The notes beneath the pieces are model-generated. The model was not told the DNA's origin and searched no databases. It saw nothing but the letters and a program-made list of their open reading frames with translations. The position numbers were made by a program, and so were the translations under genes. From NCBI GenBank assembly GCA_965222835.1, contig CBDCUQ010000003.1, positions 1,236,228 to 1,300,227 on the forward strand: a DNA stretch of 64,000 nucleotides, in the 5' to 3' direction. Of the stretch, positions 26,157-34,990 are shown piece by piece (the stretch's first letter is position 1; each line of letters begins with the position of its first letter). Source of the stretch: CBDCUQ01 sp965222835. GTDB taxonomy: Bacteria > Pseudomonadota > Alphaproteobacteria > Rhizobiales > Hyphomicrobiaceae.

Positions 26157-27737
26157 CTACCTGCTGCCCTCATCCGGAGATGGCGTTGCTGCTCCGCCGT
26201 CGGCTGTAGGCTGGTGTTCAGGCGCCAAAGGCGAGACATCGGAGCGGGCTGGAGAACCGCTGCCTTCGGCAGTGAGCGAAGCGTCATCTCTCGCCGGTCG
26301 CATCGCCGTCACGATGTACTCTGCGGCCTCCACAACCTCATCCCTCTCAAGCCACCAGATAGTGGACAAGTAAGTGAGGAAGCCAACCATGACGGAAACA
26401 ACCAGAACGATCTCCGAACTGTAATCCCCCAGCAGATGTCGACACACCGTCACAGCAATCAGGATTAGACCGCCCCCGACTGTCGCGGCGCGGAAGGCAT
26501 CGAGATAGCGCGATAACGGATAGTCCAGAACACGTGCCACCACACCTAGGCGAACGGCGCCGGCAATGGTGTTGCAAACCATTACACCAAAGGCTGCCGC
26601 CAGCGGGTCCCGGTAATAGGCGAGCAGGAGGCCGACGATCGGTACTGTGTAGACGACCTCGATGACAGAGAGTTTCAAGATCACATCCGGGCGGCCCTGC
26701 GCCTTCAACACGTCGCCCGCGCTCCACGATAGGCACATGGGCAATGCGGCGGCAGACATAAGCTGCATCAGGGGTATTGAGGGGAACCACTGGTCACCGA
26801 ATATCGTCGGTATGAGGTCAGGCGCTACAGCAATGAGCCCGGTGCCGACCGGGATCGTCGCTAGCGCAGAGTATTTCAATGTTCGGAAGAATGCCGAAAG
26901 AAGAAGTTCACGTTGATTCTTTATCGAGGAAAAGACCGAGAAGATGACGTTCGTAAGCACCGAGTTCAACTGGTACAGGAGCATCTCGGGTAGACGGGTT
27001 GCAATAAAGAAGAAGGCGAGTTGGCGCTGATCAAGAAGCGTAGCAATCAAGAACTGGTCAAAGCTGTCGTCAATCAAACCCAGCAGCCCCACCAGGAACA
27101 CGTGCGTACCGTACCGCAGCAGAAACCGAGCTTGATCCAGCGCCAGACGCGCCTTCGGCTTCCAATCGAGAATGAGCCACCGGCTGATTGTGCGCACCAT
27201 TGATCCGACAAGATGCGCGATAATGATGCTCCAGATCTCCGCGCCGGCTAGGATCAGCCCAACCGCAGTGGCCGTCTTGAACCCTGAGGCAGCCAGGTCG
27301 GCGACATAGCAACCCTTGAATTCAAGTCTCTTCCGCAACAACGCCTCATGTGTGAGCCCGAGACTGTTGACGATGAAGGTGAGTGACAAGACCTGCAACA
27401 CGGGTACGATCCGTGGATCGTCGATCATGTTTACGGCAAGGGGCGCAAGCGCGAGCGCTACAAGCAGCTGGCAGACACCGAATATAATCGAAAGCCAGAA
27501 TGTCGTATCGGCAGCCAGATCGACGTTGTCGCTCGTATAAATTAAGGCGTCGCGGATACCGAAATCGCGGAACGCGTCGATAATGCCTATGATAAGCAGA
27601 GCGGCCGCGATTAGGCCGAAGTCATCAGGCGTGAGAATGCGGGCGAGAATGATCGTGGTTATTAGGGCCAGTGCCTTTTCGCTTACAAAGGCGCCATAGG
27701 CCCAGGCCACCCCGCTAATGGCCTTGACCCCAATCAT
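26157..27737 (-). CDS. Polysaccharide/lipid-linked oligosaccharide flippase (Wzx, PST/MOP family)
   Basis: A 526-residue membrane protein with about 12-14 hydrophobic helices. The N-terminus GVAWAYGAFVSEKALALITTIILARILTPDDFGLIAAALLIIGIIDAFRDFGI is the standard opening of Wzx/WzxC-type flippases (LARxLxPxDFG; the repeat is shown only to locate the match). A conserved mid-region is GLTHEALLRKRLEFKG. The C-terminal ~50 residues are hydrophilic and low-complexity. Such proteins move lipid-linked glycan units across the inner membrane. No glycosyltransferase genes are seen beside it, so the glycan is unknown. It sits in the same accessory cluster as the A-PCP-TE protein, the PPTase and the CelD-like acyltransferase. 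The start overlaps a small upstream frame by 4 bp. Confidence 0.85.
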   Translation of the reverse strand: MIGVKAISGVAWAYGAFVSEKALALITTIILARILTPDDFGLIAAALLIIGIIDAFRDFGIRDALIYTSDNVDLAADTTFWLSIIFGVCQLLVALALAPLAVNMIDDPRIVPVLQVLSLTFIVNSLGLTHEALLRKRLEFKGCYVADLAASGFKTATAVGLILAGAEIWSIIIAHLVGSMVRTISRWLILDWKPKARLALDQARFLLRYGTHVFLVGLLGLIDDSFDQFLIATLLDQRQLAFFFIATRLPEMLLYQLNSVLTNVIFSVFSSIKNQRELLLSAFFRTLKYSALATIPVGTGLIAVAPDLIPTIFGDQWFPSIPLMQLMSAAALPMCLSWSAGDVLKAQGRPDVILKLSVIEVVYTVPIVGLLLAYYRDPLAAAFGVMVCNTIAGAVRLGVVARVLDYPLSRYLDAFRAATVGGGLILIAVTVCRHLLGDYSSEIVLVVSVMVGFLTYLSTIWWLERDEVVEAAEYIVTAMRPARDDASLTAEGSGSPARSDVSPLAPEHQPTADGGAATPSPDEGSR

Positions 27738-28030
27738 CTCAGCACCGTCTGAAACGCGTGATTCCAGGATGCCAAGTCGGGATCCTCCAGGTGACGGGCA
27801 TCGAACCTAGCACGCGCCAGCAGACGCGCGAACCGGTCCTTGGCCCGAGGGCCGCGGATCCGCTTGCGGTGTAGCCGTACCCTTCGCGTCACGCGAAACC
27901 ACCTTATCATCAGGAATGGGGTGCAACCGCCTCCCGAATCTGGAAGCGCACCATTCAAATCGTTTGTGGCGCGCCCGCGGCCGCGCGGACGGCGGCTGCC
28001 GAAATAAAGGAGAACGTGCATCAAACTCAA
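27734..28030 (-). CDS. Small Arg-rich hypothetical protein upstream of the flippase (doubtful)
   Basis: A 98-codon frame whose stop overlaps the flippase ATG by 4 bp (ATGA), a pattern typical of coupled genes. The product is very rich in Arg (RWFRVTRRVRLHRKRIRGPRAKDR) and ends DPDLASWNHAFQTVLR. Start could be 28030 or the internal ATG at 27910 (58 residues). I recognise no family. It may be a small genuine gene, the tail of a decayed glycosyltransferase, or chance; the overlap is the main argument for it. Confidence 0.3.
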   Translation of the reverse strand: MSLMHVLLYFGSRRPRGRGRATNDLNGALPDSGGGCTPFLMIRWFRVTRRVRLHRKRIRGPRAKDRFARLLARARFDARHLEDPDLASWNHAFQTVLR

Positions 28031-28382
28031 CTCGATACCTCCGGCGAGTTGAGCAGCGGGCCAACTGCCTCGTTTCCTTTGGCCGCGGGACTGCTGTCAA
28101 TCTTCTAATGGCCCGTGGTCAGCTTGCACACTATCAGGGGCACGTAGGGTTAACCGTGTCACCTAAAGTGCATTTCATTAGCCGACGCCAGGTTGCGCTG
28201 GCTGGCGGACGGCTGCTTAAGCAGCACCCGATTAATTGAAAACCACCCCAAGTCTTCGCCTTGCGGCCAATACGAAAGATATTACGATGTTCGGTGCATC
28301 GACGGAACCAAAGAGCTCCTGAAATAGGTGGTGTCAAGCCAGCGTTCTTCTGCATATTGCTGGCCAATGCCAAGAGGCGAAT
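28031..28382. other. Intergenic region without a recognised gene
   Basis: About 350 bp between the flippase block and the divergently oriented acyltransferase gene. I see no convincing coding frame, terminator or operator; it probably contains the promoter of the downstream + strand gene at 28383. Confidence 0.4.
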
Positions 28383-29591
28383 ATGATCTATTCCAAGTTC
28401 GGCAGGGGTCCACCCGGCCGCGCGTTCGCGGCCGTGGAGCCTCCGTCCGGAACTGGCCCACAGATAAGCGTCGAGCTACTCCGTGATTGGCAGCAAAATT
28501 CCGCCTTGGCCGGAACGTGGGATGCGCTCGTTGAAGCCTCGCCATATCCCTGCATCTTTATGACGTGGGACTACGTCTCGACATGGTGGCAAGCCTTTAG
28601 CGAACACCAAAAACTGCGCATCCTCTTGGCCAGAGACAATGGAGGCGAGATCTGCGGCATTGCACCGCTGATAATTGGCACCGGCGACACGGTCGCCCGG
28701 CGCGCCGTACGCCAGCTCAGTCTGATCGGGACCTCGCGTCATCCGGCTTCACAACTCATGGACCTCATTGTTCGTGCCGACCATCAGCGGGATGTGGCTC
28801 GAGCGTTCGCGCACTACATTGTTCATGATCTGGCGGGAGAGTGGGACATCCTGCACATGCCCTACATCGAACAAACCTCGGTGCTAATGACCGAAGTTCT
28901 GCCGTTCGTTCGTGAGCTGGGCTGTGCTTGGTCTCTCAACGACTACGAGCCAGCTCCCTTCATTCGCTTGGAGGGCGGCTGGGACAATTATCTCGCCAGT
29001 CGCTCGCCGAAGTGGCGGCAGAACTTGCGACGGACGAGGAGCAATCTGGAGAAGGAGCACAACGTAGAGATCCTCCAGGCGGGGCGCGACATCTGCGTTC
29101 AGGAGGCGATCGATGTGTTCATGCAGCTTCACGATCAAAGGTGGGGCGAAGCCAGCCTTGCGCTCCCCACCCTGCCGTCTCGCAGTCTGCTGCGCCGGCT
29201 CGCTACCCTTCTTGCCGCCAAGGGGCGCCTTCTTCTGATTCTCATTCGTATCGATGGGGTATGGGCTGCCTGCGGACTCGATTTCGTCTATTGCGACAAG
29301 GTCTTCGGGTATCAGTCCGGATGGCAACCGGAATTTGCAGGCTTCGGTATCGGCAATCTCATCCTAGCCGAAGAGGTGAAATGGTCCTGCGAGAACCAGC
29401 TTAAGGTGTTCGATCTTATGGGGGGGGACGCGAGCTACAAGGAGCGTTGGATGACGCATTCCCGCGAGCTCGTTAGCATCGACGTCATAAACCCAGCCAG
29501 CTTTCGGGGTAAACTATTCGCACGTCTACGGACACTCAAACACACTTGGCTCCCCCATCAGACCGACTCCGCGCGCTCCATCAAATCGTGA
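28383..29591 (+). CDS. CelD/BcsL-like GNAT (FemAB-fold) acyltransferase
   Basis: A 402-residue protein of the GNAT/CelD group (acetyltransferase family often found in exopolysaccharide and cellulose loci), fold-related to FemAB aminoacyltransferases. Visible features: N-terminal half WDALVEASPYPCIFMTWDYVSTWW and RILLARDNGGEICGIAPLII; the signature SPKWRQNLRRTRSNLEKEHNVEI (residues ~203-225); a second GNAT unit RLLLILIRIDGVWAACGLDFVYCDKVFGYQSGWQPEFAGFGIGNLI, whose aromatic G-x-G-N segment is typical; then FDLMGGDASYKERWM. No signal peptide, so cytoplasmic. It probably acylates a glycan or lipid precursor. Given the adjacent carrier-protein system, a carrier-bound amino acid is a possible donor (inference). 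Confidence 0.8.
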   Translation: MIYSKFGRGPPGRAFAAVEPPSGTGPQISVELLRDWQQNSALAGTWDALVEASPYPCIFMTWDYVSTWWQAFSEHQKLRILLARDNGGEICGIAPLIIGTGDTVARRAVRQLSLIGTSRHPASQLMDLIVRADHQRDVARAFAHYIVHDLAGEWDILHMPYIEQTSVLMTEVLPFVRELGCAWSLNDYEPAPFIRLEGGWDNYLASRSPKWRQNLRRTRSNLEKEHNVEILQAGRDICVQEAIDVFMQLHDQRWGEASLALPTLPSRSLLRRLATLLAAKGRLLLILIRIDGVWAACGLDFVYCDKVFGYQSGWQPEFAGFGIGNLILAEEVKWSCENQLKVFDLMGGDASYKERWMTHSRELVSIDVINPASFRGKLFARLRTLKHTWLPHQTDSARSIKS

Positions 29592-29818
29592 ATGAGATGG
29601 TGAATCCGCAATTCTGCTAGAAAGCGCCCGGCTGCTGCCCAAGACCGACCGTGTCAGGGATGGGTGACGCGCTAGCATGCAGATGGCAGTCGCTGCATCG
29701 TTGAGGCCGATCAAGACGTACTCCTCCAGAAGTCGGCATTGTTTGGTCATCATGCTATCGTTCCGGCGGGCCGGAGCCTGAAGGACCGGTAGGTCGCTTA
29801 CACAATGTGGAGAACGCT

Positions 29819-30046
29819 ATGGCATTCGAGGCCTTGAAAGCTGAGATCGGGTTGCTTCTGACCCGGATGCAGAACGAGCCCGAGGACCGGCACGAACTTT
29901 ATTTGCAGTTGCGCGAGAAGCTGGAGGAGATCAAAGCGTTTGGCATGCCGCTTCCCGACGACCTGGTCGAGTTGGAGCATGCGCTTGAGGCCGAGTTCGC
30001 GGCGGACATGGCTAAGAGCAAAGGATCTTGGCGCGGTCCTACTTAG
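29819..30046 (+). CDS. Small conserved-type hypothetical protein
   Basis: 75 residues from ATG 29819 with GGAG eight bases upstream (MAFEALKAEIGLLLTRMQNE). The sequence is acidic, helical and Leu-rich: HELYLQLREKLEEIKAFGMPLPDDLVELEHALEAEF. It lacks a signal peptide or membrane helix. Codon use looks like genuine coding sequence and I have an impression of similar short proteins in Rhizobiales, but I cannot name the family or function. It stands alone on the + strand, between the acyltransferase gene and a convergent outer-membrane protein gene. Confidence 0.65.
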   Translation: MAFEALKAEIGLLLTRMQNEPEDRHELYLQLREKLEEIKAFGMPLPDDLVELEHALEAEFAADMAKSKGSWRGPT

Positions 30047-30106
30047 TCTTCGCGAAGACTTGGGGGCTGCGCCCGGCGAATCCGGGGGACGTCCGTTCGG
30101 CGTCTC

Positions 30107-30858
30107 TCAATTCAAGTAGAAACTTACGCCCGCCTCGACGACTGTCTCTTCGAGGTCTACTTCTAAACGAGAGCCCGCCAAGTTCAGGGTTTCCTCTTCA
30201 AAGTTGTAATAAATCACCTGGAGGAATGTACTGATATCGGGCGTAACGAAGCTTTCGAGACCTCCACCCGCGACGATACCGATCAAAATCACATCGTCGG
30301 AAGCAGAGAGCGTTGTTGATTGCGGAGGAGGACTGATCGTCAGAGTCGACACGGCTTCTACGTCAATCTTGGCAAATGCGATGCCGCCCGTCGTGTAGGC
30401 GAGTACGCTCGGCGTCAAGAGAAGTCCGGTCTTGGTGCGAATGCTTGCCTTCCAGTCCACATCCACGTTTAAATCCAAACTGGCGGTGAGGGTTGTAAGC
30501 TCACATTCACATTCACAAGAATCATAACAGTCACTAATCATAGTGCTCTGCGTAATCGAAGCGCTATCGCTTGCATCAAGCCACATGAAGTCGGCAACGA
30601 TGCCGGCTATTATGTTGCCGTTCTGATAGAAGTTTGCGCCGCCCTGAACGCCGCCTATCCCTCCCTCAAAATCCTCAATCTGGGAGAGGAAGTCATTTAC
30701 TTCCTGAAACTTGGCACGGCAGTCAGGTCGAGATCTTCCCAGGCGTAGCCGCCTTGTGCACCGATATAGGCGCGTAGCCAGTTGGGCGTTTGTGCCTCGG
30801 CTGTGCCCGACACCGCACCCAAGAATGCGACGCAAACGCCCAGCGCAACCAAACGCAT
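30107..30858 (-). pseudogene. Outer-membrane beta-barrel protein gene with a one-base frameshift
   Basis: Two overlapping minus-strand frames make one protein. The first, from ATG 30858, gives a signal peptide (MRLVALGVCVAFLGAVSGTAEA-QT) and the first barrel strand LRAYIGAQGGYAWEDLDLTAVPSF, then stops at 30697. The second frame continues directly as QEVNDFLSQIEDFEGGIGG, then YQNGNIIAGIVADFMWLD and closes with VEAGVSFYLN, the usual Omp25/Opa-type small porin C-terminus. Adding a single C at the TTTC-AG junction near 30704 restores VPSF-QEVND. An unusual Cys-rich stretch (SDCYDSCECECE) lies in one loop. This is either a recent pseudogene or a base missed in sequencing. Confidence 0.75.
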
Positions 30859-31198
30859 ACGCAAGACAGACACGGTACTTACCCACAGAAAACGCGTTAC
30901 TGTGGAAAACTTGGCAGAGCAGGGGCCGTCTGGCCGTGTCCCCGGGGCAACGGTTTGGAAGATTTGTGACTGATAAAACCTCTTGTTTTCCAGCGCCCTA
31001 ACCTGATTTCGTGAGGGGGCGGCTGGATGTTGGAGGGGCAAGACCAGAGCACAGCCGGAGGCGCACAGCCCGCGGAGGAGTCCCAAAATCGGCCCGGTCC
31101 GGCCAGGACAGGCTAGTTATCACTATTCGTTCACAGGCGGAGTCCTGGGCAATGACCGGTCGTGGCTGGGAGCCTACGCCCCCCAAAAAGAGCGGACT
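30859..31198. other. Intergenic region without a recognised gene
   Basis: About 340 bp between grpE and the OMP gene, both on the minus strand. It should hold the OMP promoter. I see only a short hairpin GTCC-GGCCA-GGAC near 31098 and no convincing terminator or coding frame. Confidence 0.4.
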
Positions 31199-31996
31199 CT
31201 ACTTGCTGCCCTCCGGCCCTGGCGGCGAGTCTTCTCCGCTGCCTGTCGCCGGTGGGGGCTCCGCCGCCTTAGGTGGGGCCTCGGTCTGAGTCGCGGTACC
31301 ATTCCCGCCCTCTGCCGATTTGACGGCCTTGCCAGTGCCACCACGTGAGACCGCGACCATTGCGGGCCTCAGGCAGCGATCTTCAATCAGATATCCGGCT
31401 TGAAAGACTTGGACGATGGTACCCGCCGGCACGCTTGTGTCCTCGCGTTCCATCACGGCCTGGTGCTGGTGCGGATTGAAGGGCTGGCCCTGGGCCTCGA
31501 TCTGTTTGATGCCGTGGCGTGACAGGATGGCCAGAAACTCGCGCTCGGCCAATAGCACCCCATCGAGGAAGCTCTTCAGCACAGAATCCTTTTCTGCCGC
31601 GTCGGCAGGAACCGCCGCCGCGGCACGCTCGAAATTATCAATCACGCCGACGACATCCTGCGCAAACCGGGTCACGGCATACTTTGCCGTGTCCTCCTTC
31701 TCGCGCTCTGTCCGCTTTCGCAGGTTTTCCATATCAGCCAAAAGGCGCAGATTCTCGTTCTTCTGCTCCTCCGTCTTGGCATTACCTTCGTCGATCTCCT
31801 TCTGCAGATGCGCGACGATCTGCTTCAATTGCTCGAACGACACATCCGGCCGCAGCACACCCTCATCCTTCGGCGCCGTGGTCTCCGCGCTTTCGCCTTG
31901 GCCCTCAATCGGGGGCTGGCCAGCCGTTTGCGGCGATCCGGGACTGGCCCCGTGATCGCTTTTTGCAGGATCGCCGGGTTTGGTCTCGTTGGGCAT
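31199..31996 (-). CDS. grpE: GrpE, nucleotide exchange factor for DnaK
   Basis: A 265-residue GrpE with ATG 31996 preceded by GGAG. The central coiled coil (VSFEQLKQIVAHLQKEIDEGNAKTEEQKNENLRLLADMENLRKRTEREKEDTAKYA, residues ~52-107) and beta domain (HGIKQIEAQGQPFNPHQHQAVM; VQVFQAGYLIEDRCLRPAMVAVSRG) are intact. Compared with the usual ~200 residues it has a disordered N-terminal tail (~50 residues of Pro/Gly/Glu/Ser) and a ~45-residue Ala/Pro/Gly-rich C-terminal tail. It releases ADP from DnaK. It follows hrcA with a 76-bp gap, a common heat-shock arrangement. Confidence 0.96.
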   Translation of the reverse strand: MPNETKPGDPAKSDHGASPGSPQTAGQPPIEGQGESAETTAPKDEGVLRPDVSFEQLKQIVAHLQKEIDEGNAKTEEQKNENLRLLADMENLRKRTEREKEDTAKYAVTRFAQDVVGVIDNFERAAAAVPADAAEKDSVLKSFLDGVLLAEREFLAILSRHGIKQIEAQGQPFNPHQHQAVMEREDTSVPAGTIVQVFQAGYLIEDRCLRPAMVAVSRGGTGKAVKSAEGGNGTATQTEAPPKAAEPPPATGSGEDSPPGPEGSK

Positions 31997-32072
31997 TGTT
32001 ACTCCGGTCAGAAGCGCGAAGGGCCGGGCCCCTCAGGGAATGGGGCGCATATCGGCCGATTGGGCTCAAAAA

Positions 32073-33131
32073 TCAAGTGATGAGGCGCGACACCAACTTG
32101 GCGGTATAGTCCACCATCGGGACAATGCGCGCGTAATTGATCCGCGTCGGGCCGATAACGCCCAGAACGCCGACCACCTTGCGGGTTTCGTCCTGGAACG
32201 GTGCGACGATCAGCGACGAGCCCGATAGCGAAAACAGTTTGTTCTCGGATCCGATGAATATGCGCACGCCTTCGGCCTGCTCGGCGAGCTCCAAAAGTTG
32301 AACCAGGTCCCGTTTTTGCTCGAGATCGTCGAAGAGCATGCGGATTCGCTCGAGATCCTCCTCTGCGTTGAGATCCTTCAAAAGATTCGATTGTCCACGG
32401 ACAATCAGGCTCTTTCGATCTCCGAGCGCGCCTGACCATTCGGCGAGACCGGCCGTGATCACCTTTTGCGTCAGCGAGTCGAGTTCGGCTTTTGCGGTGC
32501 TGAGCTCCTTGCCAATGATTTGACGTGCTTCGGCAAATGTCTTGTCGCGAATCTTGGCATTGAGATAATTGGCGGCCTCTATCAGCGCCGAGTTGGGTAA
32601 GCCCGCCGGCAATGTCAGGACACGATTTTCTACGGATCCGTCGGCACCAACGATGACAAGAAGTGCTTTACCCGGTTCGAGCGCAACGAACTCTATATGC
32701 TTGAGGCGAGCGTCCTGCTTTTCCGCCAACACAACGCCCGCGCAATGCGACAGGCCCGAAATCATTTCACCGGCTTCGCTCAGAACCTGGTCCATGGATT
32801 TCGCGTGCCTGGCGGCGATCTGCGCTTCGATCTGCTGGCGTTCCTCAGCGGTCAAATGGCCGACCTCAAGTAGACCATCGACAAACAGGCGAAGTCCGCT
32901 GTCTGTCGGCAACCGTCCGGCTGACGTATGCGGTGCAAAGATGAGGCCTGCGTGCTCCAGATCCGACATGACATTACGGATTGAGGCCGGTGACAGAGTC
33001 ATGGGGAGCGAACGCGACAAGTTTCGCGATCCCACGGGCTCGCCGGTCATCAGATAGGTCTCGATAATCTGACGCAGAATGGCGCGGGAGCGCTCATTCA
33101 GCCTGGATATTTCGGTCTGGACTTTTGACAT
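32073..33131 (-). CDS. hrcA: HrcA, heat-inducible transcription repressor
   Basis: A 352-residue HrcA from ATG 33131 (MSKVQTEISRLNERSRAILRQI) with GGAG upstream; a TTG at 33140 is less likely. N-terminal winged helix: IIETYLMTGEPVGSRNLSRSLPMTLSPASIRNVMSDLEHAGLI, then PHTSAGRLPTDSGLRLFVDGLLEV. The C-terminal part ends VGVLGVIGPTRINYARIVPMVDYTAKLVSRLI, typical of the family. HrcA represses groESL and sometimes dnaK/grpE operons by binding the CIRCE element and depends on GroEL for activity. No CIRCE sequence was seen in its own upstream region, so it may not be self-regulated through CIRCE. Confidence 0.95.
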   Translation of the reverse strand: MSKVQTEISRLNERSRAILRQIIETYLMTGEPVGSRNLSRSLPMTLSPASIRNVMSDLEHAGLIFAPHTSAGRLPTDSGLRLFVDGLLEVGHLTAEERQQIEAQIAARHAKSMDQVLSEAGEMISGLSHCAGVVLAEKQDARLKHIEFVALEPGKALLVIVGADGSVENRVLTLPAGLPNSALIEAANYLNAKIRDKTFAEARQIIGKELSTAKAELDSLTQKVITAGLAEWSGALGDRKSLIVRGQSNLLKDLNAEEDLERIRMLFDDLEQKRDLVQLLELAEQAEGVRIFIGSENKLFSLSGSSLIVAPFQDETRKVVGVLGVIGPTRINYARIVPMVDYTAKLVSRLIT

Positions 33132-33326
33132 CTGCTCCAAGAGGCAATGCCGATTGCGATGATCGTTTGAGGGGAATCTAGGTAAACCGGGTGGCCGCCG
33201 TCAATTCCACCCATCATGTGATCATTGGTGAATACGTGTTGAATGGCCTTCCTGGCTCCCGTAGGGTCGCCCCCGACGGAGCGGCCTGGCCGCAAGACGC
33301 TAGCACATCAAGAAAAACAGGCCCAA

Positions 33327-34040
33327 ATGCGCCCATCCAAACGCAAACCCGACGAGCTTCGCAGTGTATCATTTGAGCGCGCCGTTTCCATGCATGCTGA
33401 AGGCTCCTGCCTCATCAAATTTGGGAATACGCATGTGCTTTGCACCGCCAGCGTGGAGGAACGGGTCCCGCCATGGCTTAAGGGCCAAGGCCGTGGCTGG
33501 GTTACGGCCGAATACGGCATGCTGCCGAGGGCAACCACCGAACGTACCCGGCGTGACTCCACCAGGGGGCATCCCTCGGGCCGCACCCAAGAAATACAGC
33601 GGCTGATCGGGCGTGCTTTGCGTGCCGTCGTTGACCTGCAGAAGCTCGGTGAGCGGCAGATATCGATTGACTGCGATGTTATCCAGGCCGACGGGGGCAC
33701 GCGCACGGCCGCCATCACCGGCGCGTGGGTCGCGCTCTACGATTGCGTTCAGTGGATGAAGATACGTGACATGGTGAAAGACGATGTGCTGCGCGATCAT
33801 ATCGCTGCCGTGTCTTGCGGGATCTACAAAGGAACGCCGGTTCTCGACCTCGACTATGCAGAGGACTCAAATGCGGAGGCCGATTCCAACTTTGTAATGA
33901 CGGGGGCCGGTGGCATCGTCGAAGTGCAGGGTACGGCCGAGACCGAGGCTTTCAGTCAGGAGAGTTTTGATACGCTCATGGCACTCGCCAAGAAAGGTAT
34001 TGGCGAATTGGTCTCTCTCCAGAAGCTGACCGTTGCCTGA
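33327..34040 (+). CDS. rph: RNase PH
   Basis: A 237-residue RNase PH from ATG 33327 (MRPSKRKPDELRSVSFERAVS), the normal length. Motifs: EGSCLIKFGNTHVLCTASVEERVPPWLKG, GWVTAEYGMLPRATTERTRRD, GRTQEIQRLIGRALRAVVDL (phosphate-binding Arg region), ISIDCDVIQADGGTRTAAITGAWVAL, LDLDYAEDSNAEADSNFVMT. It trims tRNA 3' ends by phosphorolysis. It is divergent from hrcA (195 bp) and 26 bp ahead of rdgB, a conserved rph-rdgB pairing. Confidence 0.96.
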   Translation: MRPSKRKPDELRSVSFERAVSMHAEGSCLIKFGNTHVLCTASVEERVPPWLKGQGRGWVTAEYGMLPRATTERTRRDSTRGHPSGRTQEIQRLIGRALRAVVDLQKLGERQISIDCDVIQADGGTRTAAITGAWVALYDCVQWMKIRDMVKDDVLRDHIAAVSCGIYKGTPVLDLDYAEDSNAEADSNFVMTGAGGIVEVQGTAETEAFSQESFDTLMALAKKGIGELVSLQKLTVA

Positions 34041-34066
34041 GGCATGTGCAACGGCCCAACGCGCTC

Positions 34067-34987
34067 ATGAATAAACTTACTCCGAACAGCCGTCTGGTCG
34101 TCGCAAGCCACAATAAGGGCAAGGTTTTGGAGATCAACCAACTGTTGGCGCCTTATGGTCTTGATGCGGTCTCCGCCGACGACCTGGGTCTTGCCGAGCC
34201 GGACGAAACAGAGGTGACGTTTCGCGGTAATGCGCTCATCAAGGCCCGTGCGGCAGCTGATGGCTCGGGGCTCCCAGCGCTTGCTGATGATTCCGGTCTT
34301 GAGATTGACGCTCTCGACGGTGCGCCGGGCGTTTACTCGGCCGATTGGGCTGGCCCCGGAAAGGACTTCGAACTTGCCATGCAGCGGGTTAACGAGGCGC
34401 TTGAAGAAAAGAACGCATGGGCGAAAGAGGCGCCGCCGCGCGCAAACTTTATTTCGGTTCTGTGTCTCGCCTGGCCCGACGGCGCGCATACCTTTTATGA
34501 AGGAGAGGTCCACGGCCATCTGGTGTGGCCGCCGCGCGGCGGCAACGGCTTCGGCTACGATCCGATTTTTGTGGCGGATGGTGCGACTGAAACGTTCGGT
34601 GAGATGGAACCGGCAGAGAAGTATGCGATCTCGCATCGCACCCGCGCGTTCGCAGCGTTTAAGCGAGATTGCCTGGATCACATCGCGCCCGCATCGCCCG
34701 ACGGCCGTGGCACCGAATCCGGGCGCGATTTGGCTGCGCTCACGGCTGCGGCTGCTAATCTGTCGACCCAGGACGAACTCGTCCGCTTTCTCGCGAATTT
34801 GCGCGCAGATCTCGCGCAGAATCCGGACGATTGGGAGGCTACCGATCTTGCGGGTTTTCTCGCTGCGATCGAGGCCTGGCTTAAGGGCGGAGCACGCCCC
34901 GAGGAACCGCGCTGGCGCACACTTGCCAAAGCTCTTCTTGCCGGAAGCATGCACACGCCAAAGGACCGCGGAAAAGACAAAGTCTAA
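34067..34987 (+). CDS. rdgB: RdgB/HAM1 non-canonical purine NTP pyrophosphatase with a C-terminal extra domain
   Basis: 306 residues from ATG 34067 (MNKLTPNSRLVVASHNKGKVLEI); a GTG at 34046 is an alternative. Residues ~1-200 are a complete HAM1 enzyme: SHNKGKV substrate loop, TFRGNALIKARAAA, ALADDSGLEIDALDGAPGVYSADWAG, GNGFGYDPIF and YAISHRTRAFAAF. It hydrolyses dITP/XTP to monophosphates. The family norm is ~200 residues; here ~100 more follow. This tail (LVRFLANLRADLAQNPDDWEATDLAGFLAAIEAWLKG ... WRTLAKALLAGSM) looks like a separate small helical domain similar to stand-alone DUF7660-like proteins, which is my best guess. The reading frame is continuous, so this is a true fusion. Confidence 0.92.
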   Translation: MNKLTPNSRLVVASHNKGKVLEINQLLAPYGLDAVSADDLGLAEPDETEVTFRGNALIKARAAADGSGLPALADDSGLEIDALDGAPGVYSADWAGPGKDFELAMQRVNEALEEKNAWAKEAPPRANFISVLCLAWPDGAHTFYEGEVHGHLVWPPRGGNGFGYDPIFVADGATETFGEMEPAEKYAISHRTRAFAAFKRDCLDHIAPASPDGRGTESGRDLAALTAAAANLSTQDELVRFLANLRADLAQNPDDWEATDLAGFLAAIEAWLKGGARPEEPRWRTLAKALLAGSMHTPKDRGKDKV

Positions 34988-34990
34988 CCC

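Noticed and set aside
33132..33326. A CIRCE element in the hrcA-rph gap
   Set aside because: No TTAGCACTC-N9-GAGTGCTAA match or close variant was found.
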